Of a stretch of 64,000 bases of DNA, positions 6,707-15,773 are shown piece after piece; position 1 is the first letter of the stretch; every line of letters starts with the position of its first letter. The position numbers and the translations under genes are program-made. The notes under the pieces are model-generated. The model made no database searches and had not been told where the DNA came from. It was given only the letters and a program-made list of their open reading frames with translations. Source of the stretch: DATIUV01 sp049322755 (lineage in GTDB: Bacteria > Pseudomonadota > Gammaproteobacteria > Burkholderiales > UBA6910); NCBI GenBank assembly GCA_049322755.1, contig JBMOQX010000053.1:1-64000 (forward strand), given 5' to 3'.

Positions 6707-9700
6707 TCAGTCCGCCAGCTTCTGGAACGCCTCGCGGCAGTCCGGCGTGCCGTCCTCCGGCAGGCCGCGGGCGTTCAGCCAGTCCAGCGCCAGCGCCGGG
6801 GCGTAGAAATAGAGCCGCAGCGTGCCGGTGACGATACCGACCGGGGATACCGCAACCTGGGGATTCTCCAGCGTGCCGCCGATCGTCAGCGGCGTGGCGG
6901 CGCTGAACAGCTGCAGGCGCTTCGCCTGGGGCTGCAGCAGCCCCGACAGCTCCCGGGTGCGCAGGTCGGCCCGCAGATCGCCGGCCACGCGGGAGCGCGT
7001 GGTGTCGATGAAGAACGCCCGGCTCTCCAGCACCCCCTGCGTCAGGGTGAAATCGCCCACCGCGCAGTTGATGCGGCCGCCGCGTTCGCCATGCAGGGCG
7101 GTGCCGATGATGCGCAGCAGGCTGGTGCTCAGCAGATCGAAGCCCCCGGCGCCGAGGTCCTCGCCGATGAACATGACTTCCACCGGCCCCGAGGCGTTGG
7201 CGAGGAACTCCTCCGGCAGGCCGCGCGAGGTCAGGTCGGCGCGGGCGTCCAGCGTGCCGAAGCCGCGGCGGTCGGGGCTCAGGCTGCGCGCCAGCGGGCC
7301 GAGATCGAAGTTCTCCAGGCGCGCGCGCAGCGCGTAGCGCAGGTCGCCGCCGGCGGCCTCGACGTCGCCGGTGACGGTCAGGCGCGCGCCTTCCGCCTCC
7401 ATCAGCAGCGGCGAGACCGAGACGCGCCCGTTCTCGCGCCGCTCCTGGTAGAGCCCGCGGCCCAGCAGTTCGCCGCCCGATTCGACCCGCCGGGCGTCGA
7501 CGCGCACGCTGCCGTCATACGCCCGGAGATAGGCGCGCCAGGCCTCGAGGCGGCGCGCCCGCTCCGGGCCGTCCGGCGCGGAGGGGCGGGGGTCTTTGCG
7601 CAGCCAGTCGTCGACGCCGATGTCCTCCACCCGCAGGCGCGGTGAAGTGAGCGTCAGGTCGACGCGCGGCCGCCGGCCCCGCCAGTCGATGCCGAACTCG
7701 CCGGTGGCGCTGCTTTCGCCCAGCGTGAGCGCGAAGCGCGGCGACTTCAGTTGGCGCCGACCCCACACGAGGTCTGCCTCCACCCGATACGGCCCCAGGT
7801 CCGGCGGATCGAGATCCAGCAGCGGCGCCAGGTCCGCCGGGTTGCGGCCCGCCAGCTCCAGCCGGCCGCGCTGGCCGCTCCCCCACGCGCCGGAGAGCCG
7901 GAGCGAGCTCTGCGCGCCATGCAGCTCGACGGCAAACGGGGCGCTGCTGCCGTCATCGAACAGCGCGGCGGGATCGTCGAGCCGCAGGGAGGCCGTGATC
8001 GCGGTCGCGCCGGCGTTGCCGTCGAGCGCGACCGTCAGCGGCTGCCCCGGCGCGGCCTGCGCCGTTGCCGAGAACGCGATGGTCTCGGGCATGAAATACG
8101 CCGGCAGTCCGAGGACGGCGCGCTCCAGCGCGAGTTCGCCGGCGGCGTTGCGCGCGAGCGCCGCGGCGGTGGCGCCGCGCAGGCGCGCCTTCAGGGTCGC
8201 GCGCTCGGCGCTGCCCGCGTAGCCCGGCGCGCCGGCCCACGCCAGGGCGGCGCCCAGGTCCACCGGGCTCGCCGCCGCGTCGATTTCGAACCGACGCTCC
8301 GCCTGCCGCAGGTCGGCGGTGACGGTTCCGCCCACGCGCGTGGCGCCGGCACCGGCGGAGAACGGCGCCGCGGCGATCCGCCCGCCCCGCAGTTCGCCGC
8401 TTATGCGCACGTCGTCGAAACGGTGCGTCGCGTAGCGCACGCTGCGCGCGGCGAGATCGAACGCCGCGTCCGGCGGCGCCGCAGCGTTCGCGCGCGGGGC
8501 GGCCGGTGTGCGCAGCGCGCGCTGCAGCTCGGCGGCGTCGAGCGTTTCCAGCGCCAGCTCGACGCGGGGCGGCGCCTGGCCCGCCGGCAGATAAAGCTTG
8601 CCGCGGCCGGCACTGGAGCCGACGCGAAGCGTCTCGGCGCGGATCTCGGTGCCGCCGGCGTCGAGTTGAACGGCGCCGGCGAACGCGGCGTCGAGCGCGG
8701 CGGCCGGATTCACCGGAAGCAGGTTGTGCAGCGGCCCGATGGGACGGGCGCCGGCATCCACGTCGAGACGGCCTTCGATACCGCGGGCACCGCGGGCCAG
8801 CGTGCCCTTGGCGGACGCCCGCGCCGCGCCCAGCGCCGCGGTCAGGCGCACCGGGGAGGGCGTTCCGCCCAGCAGCGCGCCGAGCCGCGTGGTGGCGGCG
8901 TCCAGGCTGAAGCGTTCGCCCCAGAGCACGCCGTCGGCGCGGGCACGGGACTCGCCGTCGCCGCCGGCGTCGATGCGCAGCGTGCGCAGGCGCGCCAGCT
9001 CGCGCCGGGGCGGCGCGCGCTCGGCGACGCGGACCTCGGCGGCGGTCACCGTCAGCGCGAAGCCGGCGCGCAGGGCATCCGCATCGGTGCCCGCGGCGTC
9101 GAATCCGAAAGTGAGTTTGCCGGCGACGCCGGACAAATCCGGCCGCCCGAGGCGCTCCGCCACCTGGTCGATCGGCACGCCGGTGGCGCCGCCGGCAAGC
9201 TTCAGCGCGGGCACCGGACGCGACGCGTCGACCCCCGCTTCGACGCTCACCGGCACGCCGTCCACGCGGGCGCCGAGCCGGGCCGTGAGGACCGCTTCGG
9301 TGGCGCGGACGTCGACAACGGCGTCGCGGGCTTCCGCCAGCGGCGTCAGCAGGCGCTCGACGCGCAGGTCCATCTGCACGTCGGCCTGCCGCGGCCAGGT
9401 AAGCGCGGCGGCCACGCGGTTCTCCGGCGTGGCGCCCGCCTGCCGGTCATCGCGGAAGAACGGTTGCAGGTCCACCACCGGCCCGCGCAGGTCGACGGTG
9501 ACGACTGGCCGCTCGCCGCCGGCCGCATAGGCGGCGCTGCCGGCGATGCGGCTTTGGCCGAGATCGATTTGCAGGCCCTCCGCGGCGACGCGTCCGGGCC
9601 CGGCGGCGAGCTGCGCGCGCAACCCGAACGCGCCGGGCGGCGCCAGCTCGACGCCGAAGGCGCGCGCCAGTTCTTCCGGCCGCTGCGCCCGCGCGGCGAT

Positions 9701-10405
9701 CGTGGCGGCGAGCTCGAAACGCGCGCGATCCCAGGCGCCGGCGGCGCTGACCTGGGCGTCGGGGAGCTCCAGCGCGGCGTCGAAGGGCAGGCGTGCGCCG
9801 TCGCGCAACAGCTCGCCGAGCGCGGCGCTCTCCAGCGTGAGCCTGGAGGGCAGCGCCTGGAGCGCGCCGCGCGCGACCAGGCGGGTGCCGCCGGCGGGCG
9901 TGACGGCGGCCTCGGCCTCGTCCACGGAGATGCGCAACGGCTGCGCCAGCGCGTCGAGATGCAGCGTCGCGGCGGCGCGCCGCAGCGAAATCAGCCGCGG
10001 ACCGGTTATCCTCAGCGCCGCCGCCGCCGGTTGCGCGGGCGCGGATCGAGGCCACGACGACGGCTTGAGTTCGGTCGCGACGCCCTCGGCGCGAACCGCG
10101 AGCACGCGCAGCTCTCCCGCCAGCAGCGGCAGCAGCAGGAACTCCGCCTCGATGTGCTCGGCGCGCGCCGCCAGCGCCGGTGCGCCGGCGACCTCGAGAC
10201 CGGTGAGCGCGAGCGTGGGCGTGAGCCCGGTGGTCAGGCGCGCGCCGCCGATGCGCACGTCGCGCCCGAGCGTGCCGGCGGCCGCGGCGGCGAGGCGCTC
10301 GCGGGCGAAATCGAGCGGCACCGGGAGCGGCAGGATGAGTGGTGCGGCCAGCAGCAGGGCCGCCACCAGCGCGATCCTCAGCGGCCAGCGCCTGCGAATG
10401 GCCAA
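6707..10405 (-). CDS. Large AsmA-like envelope protein
   Basis: 1232 residues. The start is a TTG at 10405 preceded by GGGAG at 5-nt spacing; I see no better start. One N-terminal membrane segment (~9-28) is followed by a very long periplasmic region of short Ala/Leu-rich beta repeats alternating with Asp/Arg-rich turns, as in AsmA/YhdP/TamB-type proteins. The C-terminal third (LRVEDIGVDDWL, then YALRARLENFDLGPLARSL) resembles the AsmA_2 domain. These proteins are thought to form hydrophobic grooves bridging the inner and outer membranes for phospholipid transport. No operon partner is evident; pagL lies 75 bp upstream on the same strand. Confidence 0.8.
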   Translation of the reverse strand: MAIRRRWPLRIALVAALLLAAPLILPLPVPLDFARERLAAAAAGTLGRDVRIGGARLTTGLTPTLALTGLEVAGAPALAARAEHIEAEFLLLPLLAGELRVLAVRAEGVATELKPSSWPRSAPAQPAAAALRITGPRLISLRRAAATLHLDALAQPLRISVDEAEAAVTPAGGTRLVARGALQALPSRLTLESAALGELLRDGARLPFDAALELPDAQVSAAGAWDRARFELAATIAARAQRPEELARAFGVELAPPGAFGLRAQLAAGPGRVAAEGLQIDLGQSRIAGSAAYAAGGERPVVTVDLRGPVVDLQPFFRDDRQAGATPENRVAAALTWPRQADVQMDLRVERLLTPLAEARDAVVDVRATEAVLTARLGARVDGVPVSVEAGVDASRPVPALKLAGGATGVPIDQVAERLGRPDLSGVAGKLTFGFDAAGTDADALRAGFALTVTAAEVRVAERAPPRRELARLRTLRIDAGGDGESRARADGVLWGERFSLDAATTRLGALLGGTPSPVRLTAALGAARASAKGTLARGARGIEGRLDVDAGARPIGPLHNLLPVNPAAALDAAFAGAVQLDAGGTEIRAETLRVGSSAGRGKLYLPAGQAPPRVELALETLDAAELQRALRTPAAPRANAAAPPDAAFDLAARSVRYATHRFDDVRISGELRGGRIAAAPFSAGAGATRVGGTVTADLRQAERRFEIDAAASPVDLGAALAWAGAPGYAGSAERATLKARLRGATAAALARNAAGELALERAVLGLPAYFMPETIAFSATAQAAPGQPLTVALDGNAGATAITASLRLDDPAALFDDGSSAPFAVELHGAQSSLRLSGAWGSGQRGRLELAGRNPADLAPLLDLDPPDLGPYRVEADLVWGRRQLKSPRFALTLGESSATGEFGIDWRGRRPRVDLTLTSPRLRVEDIGVDDWLRKDPRPSAPDGPERARRLEAWRAYLRAYDGSVRVDARRVESGGELLGRGLYQERRENGRVSVSPLLMEAEGARLTVTGDVEAAGGDLRYALRARLENFDLGPLARSLSPDRRGFGTLDARADLTSRGLPEEFLANASGPVEVMFIGEDLGAGGFDLLSTSLLRIIGTALHGERGGRINCAVGDFTLTQGVLESRAFFIDTTRSRVAGDLRADLRTRELSGLLQPQAKRLQLFSAATPLTIGGTLENPQVAVSPVGIVTGTLRLYFYAPALALDWLNARGLPEDGTPDCREAFQKLAD

Positions 10406-10480
10406 GGCGTCTCCCGTTTCGCGGCCGCGCGGCGCCGGCGGCTCGCGGCAGGCGGGACCGGCCCCGGCCGGCCCCGCGGA

Positions 10481-11098
10481 TCAGAACCAGTAGCCCAGCC
10501 GCACCTCGTGAAAATCGATGCCGTCGTTGGGCTTCTTGATGTCGGCGTTGGAGAGGTGCTGGAACCGGTAGCTCAGATCATACGCGTGACGGGGTCCGAA
10601 CCGGACACCGAGGCCAAGATGGCTGCCGAACTGGAACGCGGTGCTGAAGCGCCGGTCCGGCGCCGCCGAAGTCTCCGAGATCAGGTGGGCGCCGGCGCCG
10701 GCCTCGACATAGGGCGAGATCGGGCTGCGCGTGGTCTGCTGCAGGCGCAGCACCGGCGTGATGCCCAGCTCCCACAGTCCGCTGTGGGTGCGCGCCGGCT
10801 CGTCGTTGATCCAGCGGCCCACCGTCACGTCCCAGTAGCCGCCGACGTGCCAGTTGCCGGACTCCAGCCAGCGCACCTTCCAGTCCCACTGCACCGCCGC
10901 GCGCACCAGATCGACGCCGAGGTTGTGGGCGTCGCCGTACTCCACGGCGATGCCGTCCACTGCCGCCGCAGGCATCGCGGCCACCGCGTATATCAGGCCC
11001 AGCGCCGCCGGACACGATCCGAAAGTCTGCCGGCGATTTGCGCCGACTCCCGGATTGCTGCGGCAGCCGCGTCGCAATGCGTGCATTCTCGATCCCAT
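10481..11098 (-). CDS. pagL: Lipid A 3-O-deacylase PagL
   Basis: 205 residues from the ATG at 11098, preceded by GGAAG at good spacing; an in-frame ATG at 11086 is the alternative. An N-terminal hydrophobic signal ends near Ala-Ala-Ala-Val-Asp-Gly. An eight-strand-type barrel follows and ends in aromatic Tyr-Trp-Phe. The PagL active site is visible: His181 and Ser183 in RFQHLSNADI and Glu198 in DFHEVRLGYW (numbered from 11098). PagL removes the 3-O-acyl chain from lipid A in the outer membrane. Its strong promoter (11145-11173) suggests independent transcription. Confidence 0.88.
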   Translation of the reverse strand: MGSRMHALRRGCRSNPGVGANRRQTFGSCPAALGLIYAVAAMPAAAVDGIAVEYGDAHNLGVDLVRAAVQWDWKVRWLESGNWHVGGYWDVTVGRWINDEPARTHSGLWELGITPVLRLQQTTRSPISPYVEAGAGAHLISETSAAPDRRFSTAFQFGSHLGLGVRFGPRHAYDLSYRFQHLSNADIKKPNDGIDFHEVRLGYWF

Positions 11099-11144
11099 TC
11101 TTGTTCTTCCTATTGTTGTGGTTGCCCCCGAAACGCGCCCTGAA

Positions 11145-11173
11145 ATTCTAATGACAACGGCGTGCGTTGACAA
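11145..11173 (-). promoter_or_regulatory. Strong sigma-70-type promoter of pagL
   Basis: On the minus strand TTGTCA (11173-11168, 5/6), a 17-bp spacer, then TAGAAT (11150-11145, 5/6). The predicted start is near 11138, giving a ~40-nt leader with GGAAG before the ATG. It is the best sigma-70 match I found in the window. Confidence 0.65.
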
Positions 11174-11295
11174 AACCAGCGCGCCGACGCGCGCGGCGAT
11201 GATCCAGTAGCCGCCGACGGCGCAGCAGAACTCCGCGCCCGAGCGCAAACGCCGGAAGCCGGGCCTGGGCGACGGAACCTGACCAGGCCGCTCGC

Positions 11296-12375
11296 TCACA
11301 GCCGCAGCCGCGCGCCGTAGCCGGTCAGCTCCAGATAGCCGCGGCCCAGTTCGCGGCCGCCGGCAGCGAGCGCGCGCACCGCGCCTTCCCAGTACACGGT
11401 GCCGACGCTGCCGCGGGCGTCGTTTTCCTGGTCGTCCATCAGCGGGCGCAGGTCGATGGCGAGGTCGCCAATGCGGACTTTCCATTCCACCGGGTAGGCG
11501 ATGCCGGTGCGCGGGCTGGTCCAGCGGCGGCCGGGAACGAACGCGATCTCCTCTGGCGCGAACGCGCGCGTCGCACCGTCGGCGCCGCGCAGCGTGCCGC
11601 CGGCCCAGTACCGGGCGCCGTCGCCCCCGCGCATGCGAAACGCCATCAGCGCGCCGCCGTCGGCGAGATTGATGCCGATCCAGTCCCAGCCCACGGCGTT
11701 GTCGTCCATGATCTCGCTCGACCACTCGTGGTCGAACCAGGCGCGGCCGGTGACGGCGGCCTCGCGCCCGGCACGCGCGACGCGCCCCTCGACGGCGAGC
11801 TGCGGCAGGCTGTAGTAGTAGCTGGCGGCGAGCGGATCCGGACCCTTCTGGCTGAAGCCGTCGCGGCCGTTCAGCAGCGGCGGCTGCGTGCGCACGAAGG
11901 TGAGATCGAGGCGAAAATCCCGCGCCGGGATCTGCGCCCGGTAACGATCGCCATCCTGGGCGAGCGACCAGTCGCCGATCCAGACCGCTGTGCGGCCTTC
12001 GCGCGCCTCCGCCAGCTCGAAGCCGGCGCGGGCGGCGCGCTCGTCGTGCAGCAGCCGGCCCACGGCGGGGTCCGACAGGCCGGCGTGCGCGAACAGCAGC
12101 TGCTTCAGCGCGAATGCGCTCGGGTTGTCCGCGGCGGCCTGCGGCCGGCTGCGGAAGAAGGTCACCTGGAACCCCAGGTCGCGCGCGCCGTCGGCGAGCC
12201 AGCCGGTGACGTACCACCATTCCGTGCGGTACGCCGGATGGCTGCCTTCGTCCTGCGGAAAACGCAGCGCGCGGCCGGGCACGACCGGCGGGTATTCGAC
12301 CGCCGCGCGGGCGCGCGCCGCCCATGCCGCCAGCGGCGCGAAGGCCAGCGCGCGCAGCAGGTCGCGCCGTCTCAC
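11296..12375 (-). CDS. AttH/CrtC-type lipocalin-like protein of an ABC exporter operon
   Basis: 359 residues. The GTG at 12375 overlaps the permease stop (GTGA), so translation is probably coupled. Residues ~1-28 look like a signal or Tat-like leader (Arg-Arg-Arg-Asp, then a hydrophobic stretch ending Ala-Arg-Ala-Ala). The body has EWWYVTGWL, RAWFDHEWSS and GWDWIGINL, typical of the AttH/carotenoid 1,2-hydratase fold. Genes of this type regularly follow an FtsX-like permease and a LolD-like ATPase (AttEFGH). No carotenoid genes are nearby, so an envelope-lipid or exported-ligand role is more likely than pigment hydration. The substrate is unknown. Confidence 0.8.
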   Translation of the reverse strand: MRRRDLLRALAFAPLAAWAARARAAVEYPPVVPGRALRFPQDEGSHPAYRTEWWYVTGWLADGARDLGFQVTFFRSRPQAAADNPSAFALKQLLFAHAGLSDPAVGRLLHDERAARAGFELAEAREGRTAVWIGDWSLAQDGDRYRAQIPARDFRLDLTFVRTQPPLLNGRDGFSQKGPDPLAASYYYSLPQLAVEGRVARAGREAAVTGRAWFDHEWSSEIMDDNAVGWDWIGINLADGGALMAFRMRGGDGARYWAGGTLRGADGATRAFAPEEIAFVPGRRWTSPRTGIAYPVEWKVRIGDLAIDLRPLMDDQENDARGSVGTVYWEGAVRALAAGGRELGRGYLELTGYGARLRL

Positions 12376-14882
12376 CAGTCCTCCTTCACCGCGCGCACCA
12401 CGTCCTCGCCCATGGCGCGGCGCCCGCTCCACACGGAGGTCAGCGCGGCCGCGGCGATCAGCGTCAGCGCCAGCACCGCCAGCAGCGCCCACGGCACCGA
12501 CAGGTCCATGCTCCAGCGGAACGACTGGCGGTTGACGACGTAGATCAGCACCAGCGCGATCACGCCGCCCACCGCGAGGCCGGCGGCGACGCCGGCGGCG
12601 CCCATGGCGGCGCCCTCGAAGCCCAGCATGGCCCCGATCTGGCGCCGGGTCATGCCGACGTGGCGCAGCATGCCGAACTCGGCGCGCCGCGCCAGCACCC
12701 GCGCGCTCGCCGCGGCGCTGATGCCGAACAGGCCGATCAGCACCGCCACCGCCTCCAGCACGTAGGTGACCGCGAACGTGCGGTCGAAGATCGACAGCGA
12801 CACGGCGCGGATTTCCGCCGGCTGCGCCAAGTCGTAGCTGGCCTGCGCCGGCAGCCGCGCGCGCAGGCGCTGCGCCACTTCATCGGGCCGCGCGCCCGCA
12901 GCCAGCCACAGCGACGCGCTCCCGGCGTCGGCATCGCCGCTGAGCGCGCGGTAGCGCTCGAGGTCGATCACCACCGCCCCGCTCTGGCGCGCGTAGTCGC
13001 GCCAAACGCCCAGCACTTCGAACGCATGGCTGCGGCCTGCGAAGGGCAGCTCGATGCGGCTGCCGGGTTGCCAGCCGTAGAGGTCGGCGGCGGCCTCCGA
13101 TACCCAGGCTGGCGGCAAGTCGGTGGCCGGCGCCGCCCGGGCCTGCAGCCACAGCGCCGATGCCGCCGTGGCGGGCGTGATCGGCTTGGCGATCAGCGTG
13201 AGCGCCGGCGCGTCGGGGCGGAGCAGCAGATCGCGATAGCGAGTGAACTCGGCGCGCGCGATGCCGGGGGTGGTGACGATCGCGGCCTGCACCGCGGGCG
13301 AAAAATAGCCGGCGTCGCCGGTGCCGGCGCGCAGATACAGGTCCGCCGGCAGCACCCGCTCGAGCCAGGCGTCGAGGGAGTCGCGGAACGAGGCGGTCAT
13401 GATGGCCATCGCCACCATCAGGCTGAAGCTCACCAGGACGCCGGCGATGGCCACGGTGGCCTGGCCGGCGGTGCCGCGCAGGTGCGCCACCGCCACCGCG
13501 TACCAGGCGCTCCCGCCCACCGGCAGCCGGGCGAACACGAAACGCACGAATGCCGGCATCCACGCCACCGCGCCCACCAGGAAAGCCGCGATGGCGAAAT
13601 AGCCGGGCAGCGGCAGCCCGGCCACTGGCGGCGCCAGCAGCGCGAGGCCCGCCAACGCCATCAGCACGGTGCCGGCCAGGTGTCCGCGCAGGCGCTTCAG
13701 CGGGTGCTCCTCGTCGCCGGCCTTGAGCGCCTGGGCCGGCGGCACCTTCGCCGCCTCCAGCCCGGGCAGCGCGGCGCCCGCCAGCGCCACCGCGACGCCG
13801 AGGCCGAAGAACAGCGCCCACTCCCACGGCGCCACCGCCAGCCGCGGCTCGAGGCCGGGGAAGTAGCCGGCGCCCAGGTCGGCCCCCAGCGTGGAAACCG
13901 CCAGCGCCGCCAGCGCGTAGCCGAGCGCGACGCCGGCCGCGGCGCCGACGGCGCCGATCACCGCGCCCTCGCCGAGGATCGCCGCCAGCTGGCCGCGGCC
14001 GGTGACGCCCAGCGCCCGCAGCAGCGCCGCCTGCCGGCGCCGCCGCACCATCGCCAGCGCCTGGGTGGAAAGCACCAGGAACGCGCCGGTGAACAACGCC
14101 ACCAAAGCCAGCGCGGTGAGGTTGGCGCGATACGAGCGCGACAGACTGATGGCCTCCTGCGCTTCCAGCGCCGGCGTGGTGACCTGCACCCCCGGCGGGA
14201 GTTCGGCAGCGAGCGCCTGCGCCACGCGCGCCGGGTCGGCGCCGGCGGCGACGCGCAGGTCCACGCGCGTGAGCCGCCCCAGCGCGTCCAGCTTCCACTG
14301 GGCGGTGCCGATGTCCATCACCGCGATGCGCTGCGGGTACGCGCTGCCCGAGAGCAAGCCCTTCACCGTCAGCGTGACCGGCTCGATGCCCACCTGCAGG
14401 CGCAGCCGGTCCCCCGCGGCGAGCCCCAGGTGGCGCGCCGCCGACGGGCTCAGGTAGATCGCGTCGTCGGCGAAGAGGTCGAACCCGCCGCCGCTGCCGG
14501 GCAGCGCCAGGTCGGGCGCGAGGCGCGCGGCCTGGAACACGTCCAGGCCCTGCACCGTCAGCGTGTCGCGGCGGTCCACCACGCGCGCTTCCACTTCCAG
14601 CACCGGGCTCGCGACGGCGACGCCGCGGGCGCGGGCGATGCGCGGATAGAGCGCTTCGTCGAAGCCCGCCGCGGGGCCCTGCACGCTGAGGTCGGCGGTG
14701 CCGAACAGGCTGCGCGTCGCCGCCGACATCTCGTCCGCCGCGGAGCGGTTGATGAGGTGGACGGCGAAGCCCAGCGCGACGCCCAGCGCGATGCCCAGCG
14801 CCGAAAGCAGCACGCGTCCCGGCGCGTCCAGCAAGGGGCCGGTGACCGTGGCCCGCAGCACCAGCGGCCAGGCGGCGTTCAC
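12372..14882 (-). CDS. FtsX-family ABC transporter permease (AttF/G-like fusion)
   Basis: 836 residues. It has an N-terminal membrane segment (~20-40) and a large periplasmic domain. Central membrane helices (~250-400), a second periplasmic domain and a final helix group (from about residue 690) follow. This is a duplicated FtsX/MacB layout in one chain. It overlaps the ATPase gene by 4 bp and the AttH-like gene by 4 bp, so the three form one tightly coupled operon. Transporters of this type extract lipids, lipoproteins or peptides from the membrane rather than move small solutes. Substrate unknown. Confidence 0.85.
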   Translation of the reverse strand: MNAAWPLVLRATVTGPLLDAPGRVLLSALGIALGVALGFAVHLINRSAADEMSAATRSLFGTADLSVQGPAAGFDEALYPRIARARGVAVASPVLEVEARVVDRRDTLTVQGLDVFQAARLAPDLALPGSGGGFDLFADDAIYLSPSAARHLGLAAGDRLRLQVGIEPVTLTVKGLLSGSAYPQRIAVMDIGTAQWKLDALGRLTRVDLRVAAGADPARVAQALAAELPPGVQVTTPALEAQEAISLSRSYRANLTALALVALFTGAFLVLSTQALAMVRRRRQAALLRALGVTGRGQLAAILGEGAVIGAVGAAAGVALGYALAALAVSTLGADLGAGYFPGLEPRLAVAPWEWALFFGLGVAVALAGAALPGLEAAKVPPAQALKAGDEEHPLKRLRGHLAGTVLMALAGLALLAPPVAGLPLPGYFAIAAFLVGAVAWMPAFVRFVFARLPVGGSAWYAVAVAHLRGTAGQATVAIAGVLVSFSLMVAMAIMTASFRDSLDAWLERVLPADLYLRAGTGDAGYFSPAVQAAIVTTPGIARAEFTRYRDLLLRPDAPALTLIAKPITPATAASALWLQARAAPATDLPPAWVSEAAADLYGWQPGSRIELPFAGRSHAFEVLGVWRDYARQSGAVVIDLERYRALSGDADAGSASLWLAAGARPDEVAQRLRARLPAQASYDLAQPAEIRAVSLSIFDRTFAVTYVLEAVAVLIGLFGISAAASARVLARRAEFGMLRHVGMTRRQIGAMLGFEGAAMGAAGVAAGLAVGGVIALVLIYVVNRQSFRWSMDLSVPWALLAVLALTLIAAAALTSVWSGRRAMGEDVVRAVKEDW

Positions 14883-15544
14883 GGCGCGGGGCGCACGGCG
14901 AGCCCGGCGCGCGTCAGCACATAGGTGCGGTCGGTGGTGGCGGCCGCCGCGGCGGAATGGGTCACCAGGATGCCGGCGGCGCCGTCGCGCTTGAGCTGCC
15001 CGCGCAGCAGCGCCAGCACCTGGGCGGCGCTGTCGGGGTCCAGGTTGCCGGTGGGCTCGTCCGCCAGCACCAGCGCCGGCCGGTGCACCAGCGCGCGGCC
15101 GATGGCCACGCGCTGCATCTCGCCGCCGGAGAGCTCGCGCGGAAAACGCGCCGCCTTGCCCGCGAGCCCCAGCGCCGCCAGCAGCCCGGCCACGCGGCCG
15201 GCATCGGGCAGGGCATTCAGCGCCAGCGGCAGCGCCACGTTCTGCGCCACCGTCAGGTGCGGCAGCAGGTGAAAGGCCTGGAACACGAAGCCCAGCTTGC
15301 GCCGCCGCAACAGCGTGCGCGCGGTGTCGTCCAGCCCGGCGAGATCGGTGCCGTCCAGCACGATGCTGCCGTCATCGGGCACGTCGAGACCGGCGATGAG
15401 GTTGAGCAGCGTGGACTTGCCGACGCCGGATTCGCCCATGATGGCGACGTACTCGCCGGCGGCCAGCTCCAGCGACACGCCGGCGAGCACCGCTTGGCGG
15501 TCGGCGGCGGGATAGGTCTTGGCGAGGCGGCGGACGCTGAGCAT
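14879..15544 (-). CDS. LolD/MacB-type ABC transporter ATP-binding protein
   Basis: 221 residues from the ATG at 15544; upstream in-frame ATGs (for example 15592) would add a non-conserved Pro-rich leader. Walker A GESGVGKST, Q-loop (FQAFHLLPH), signature LSGGEMQR and Walker B LVLADEPTGNLDP are all present, so it should be active. First gene of the attE-like operon, divergent from the AsmA gene at 15774. No clear Shine-Dalgarno supports either start, so the N-terminus is uncertain. Confidence 0.85.
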   Translation of the reverse strand: MLSVRRLAKTYPAADRQAVLAGVSLELAAGEYVAIMGESGVGKSTLLNLIAGLDVPDDGSIVLDGTDLAGLDDTARTLLRRRKLGFVFQAFHLLPHLTVAQNVALPLALNALPDAGRVAGLLAALGLAGKAARFPRELSGGEMQRVAIGRALVHRPALVLADEPTGNLDPDSAAQVLALLRGQLKRDGAAGILVTHSAAAAATTDRTYVLTRAGLAVRPAP

Positions 15545-15722
15545 CGGGCGGGCGGTGGCGGGCAACCCCGCTTCAGGCGGCGGGCTGCGCATAGGACCGG
15601 GGACGGGGCCGCTTAGTTTCGGCGTCATCGGCCGGCGCTGCAACTCGACGTCCACCGCCGGGTCGAACCCGCAACGCCCGCTTCCGGCGTGCGCCCCACC
15701 GACGCGCGGCGCTGCCGGCCGC

Positions 15723-15728
15723 TATAAT
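15723..15728 (+). promoter_or_regulatory. -10 box of the AsmA-mutY operon
   Basis: A perfect TATAAT, within GCTATAATCG, lies 45 bp before the ATG at 15774, in the divergent gap. No good -35 box is present at 16-18 bp; CCGACG at 18 bp is only 3/6. Confidence 0.5.
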
Positions 15729-15773
15729 CGAACCGTCGTCCCTTCGCCTCCGTCCGCCAGCCAGCACGCATCC

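Noticed and set aside
3279..11143. Very long open frames antisense to the barrel, regulator and AsmA-like genes
   Set aside because: Arg/Ala/His-rich translations without recognisable domains, typical of antisense frames in GC-rich DNA; real domains and ribosome-binding sites are on the opposite strand.
11296..12375. Carotenoid 1,2-hydratase in a pigment pathway
   Set aside because: No other carotenoid gene is present; the gene is translationally coupled to an FtsX-type permease, the AttH context.
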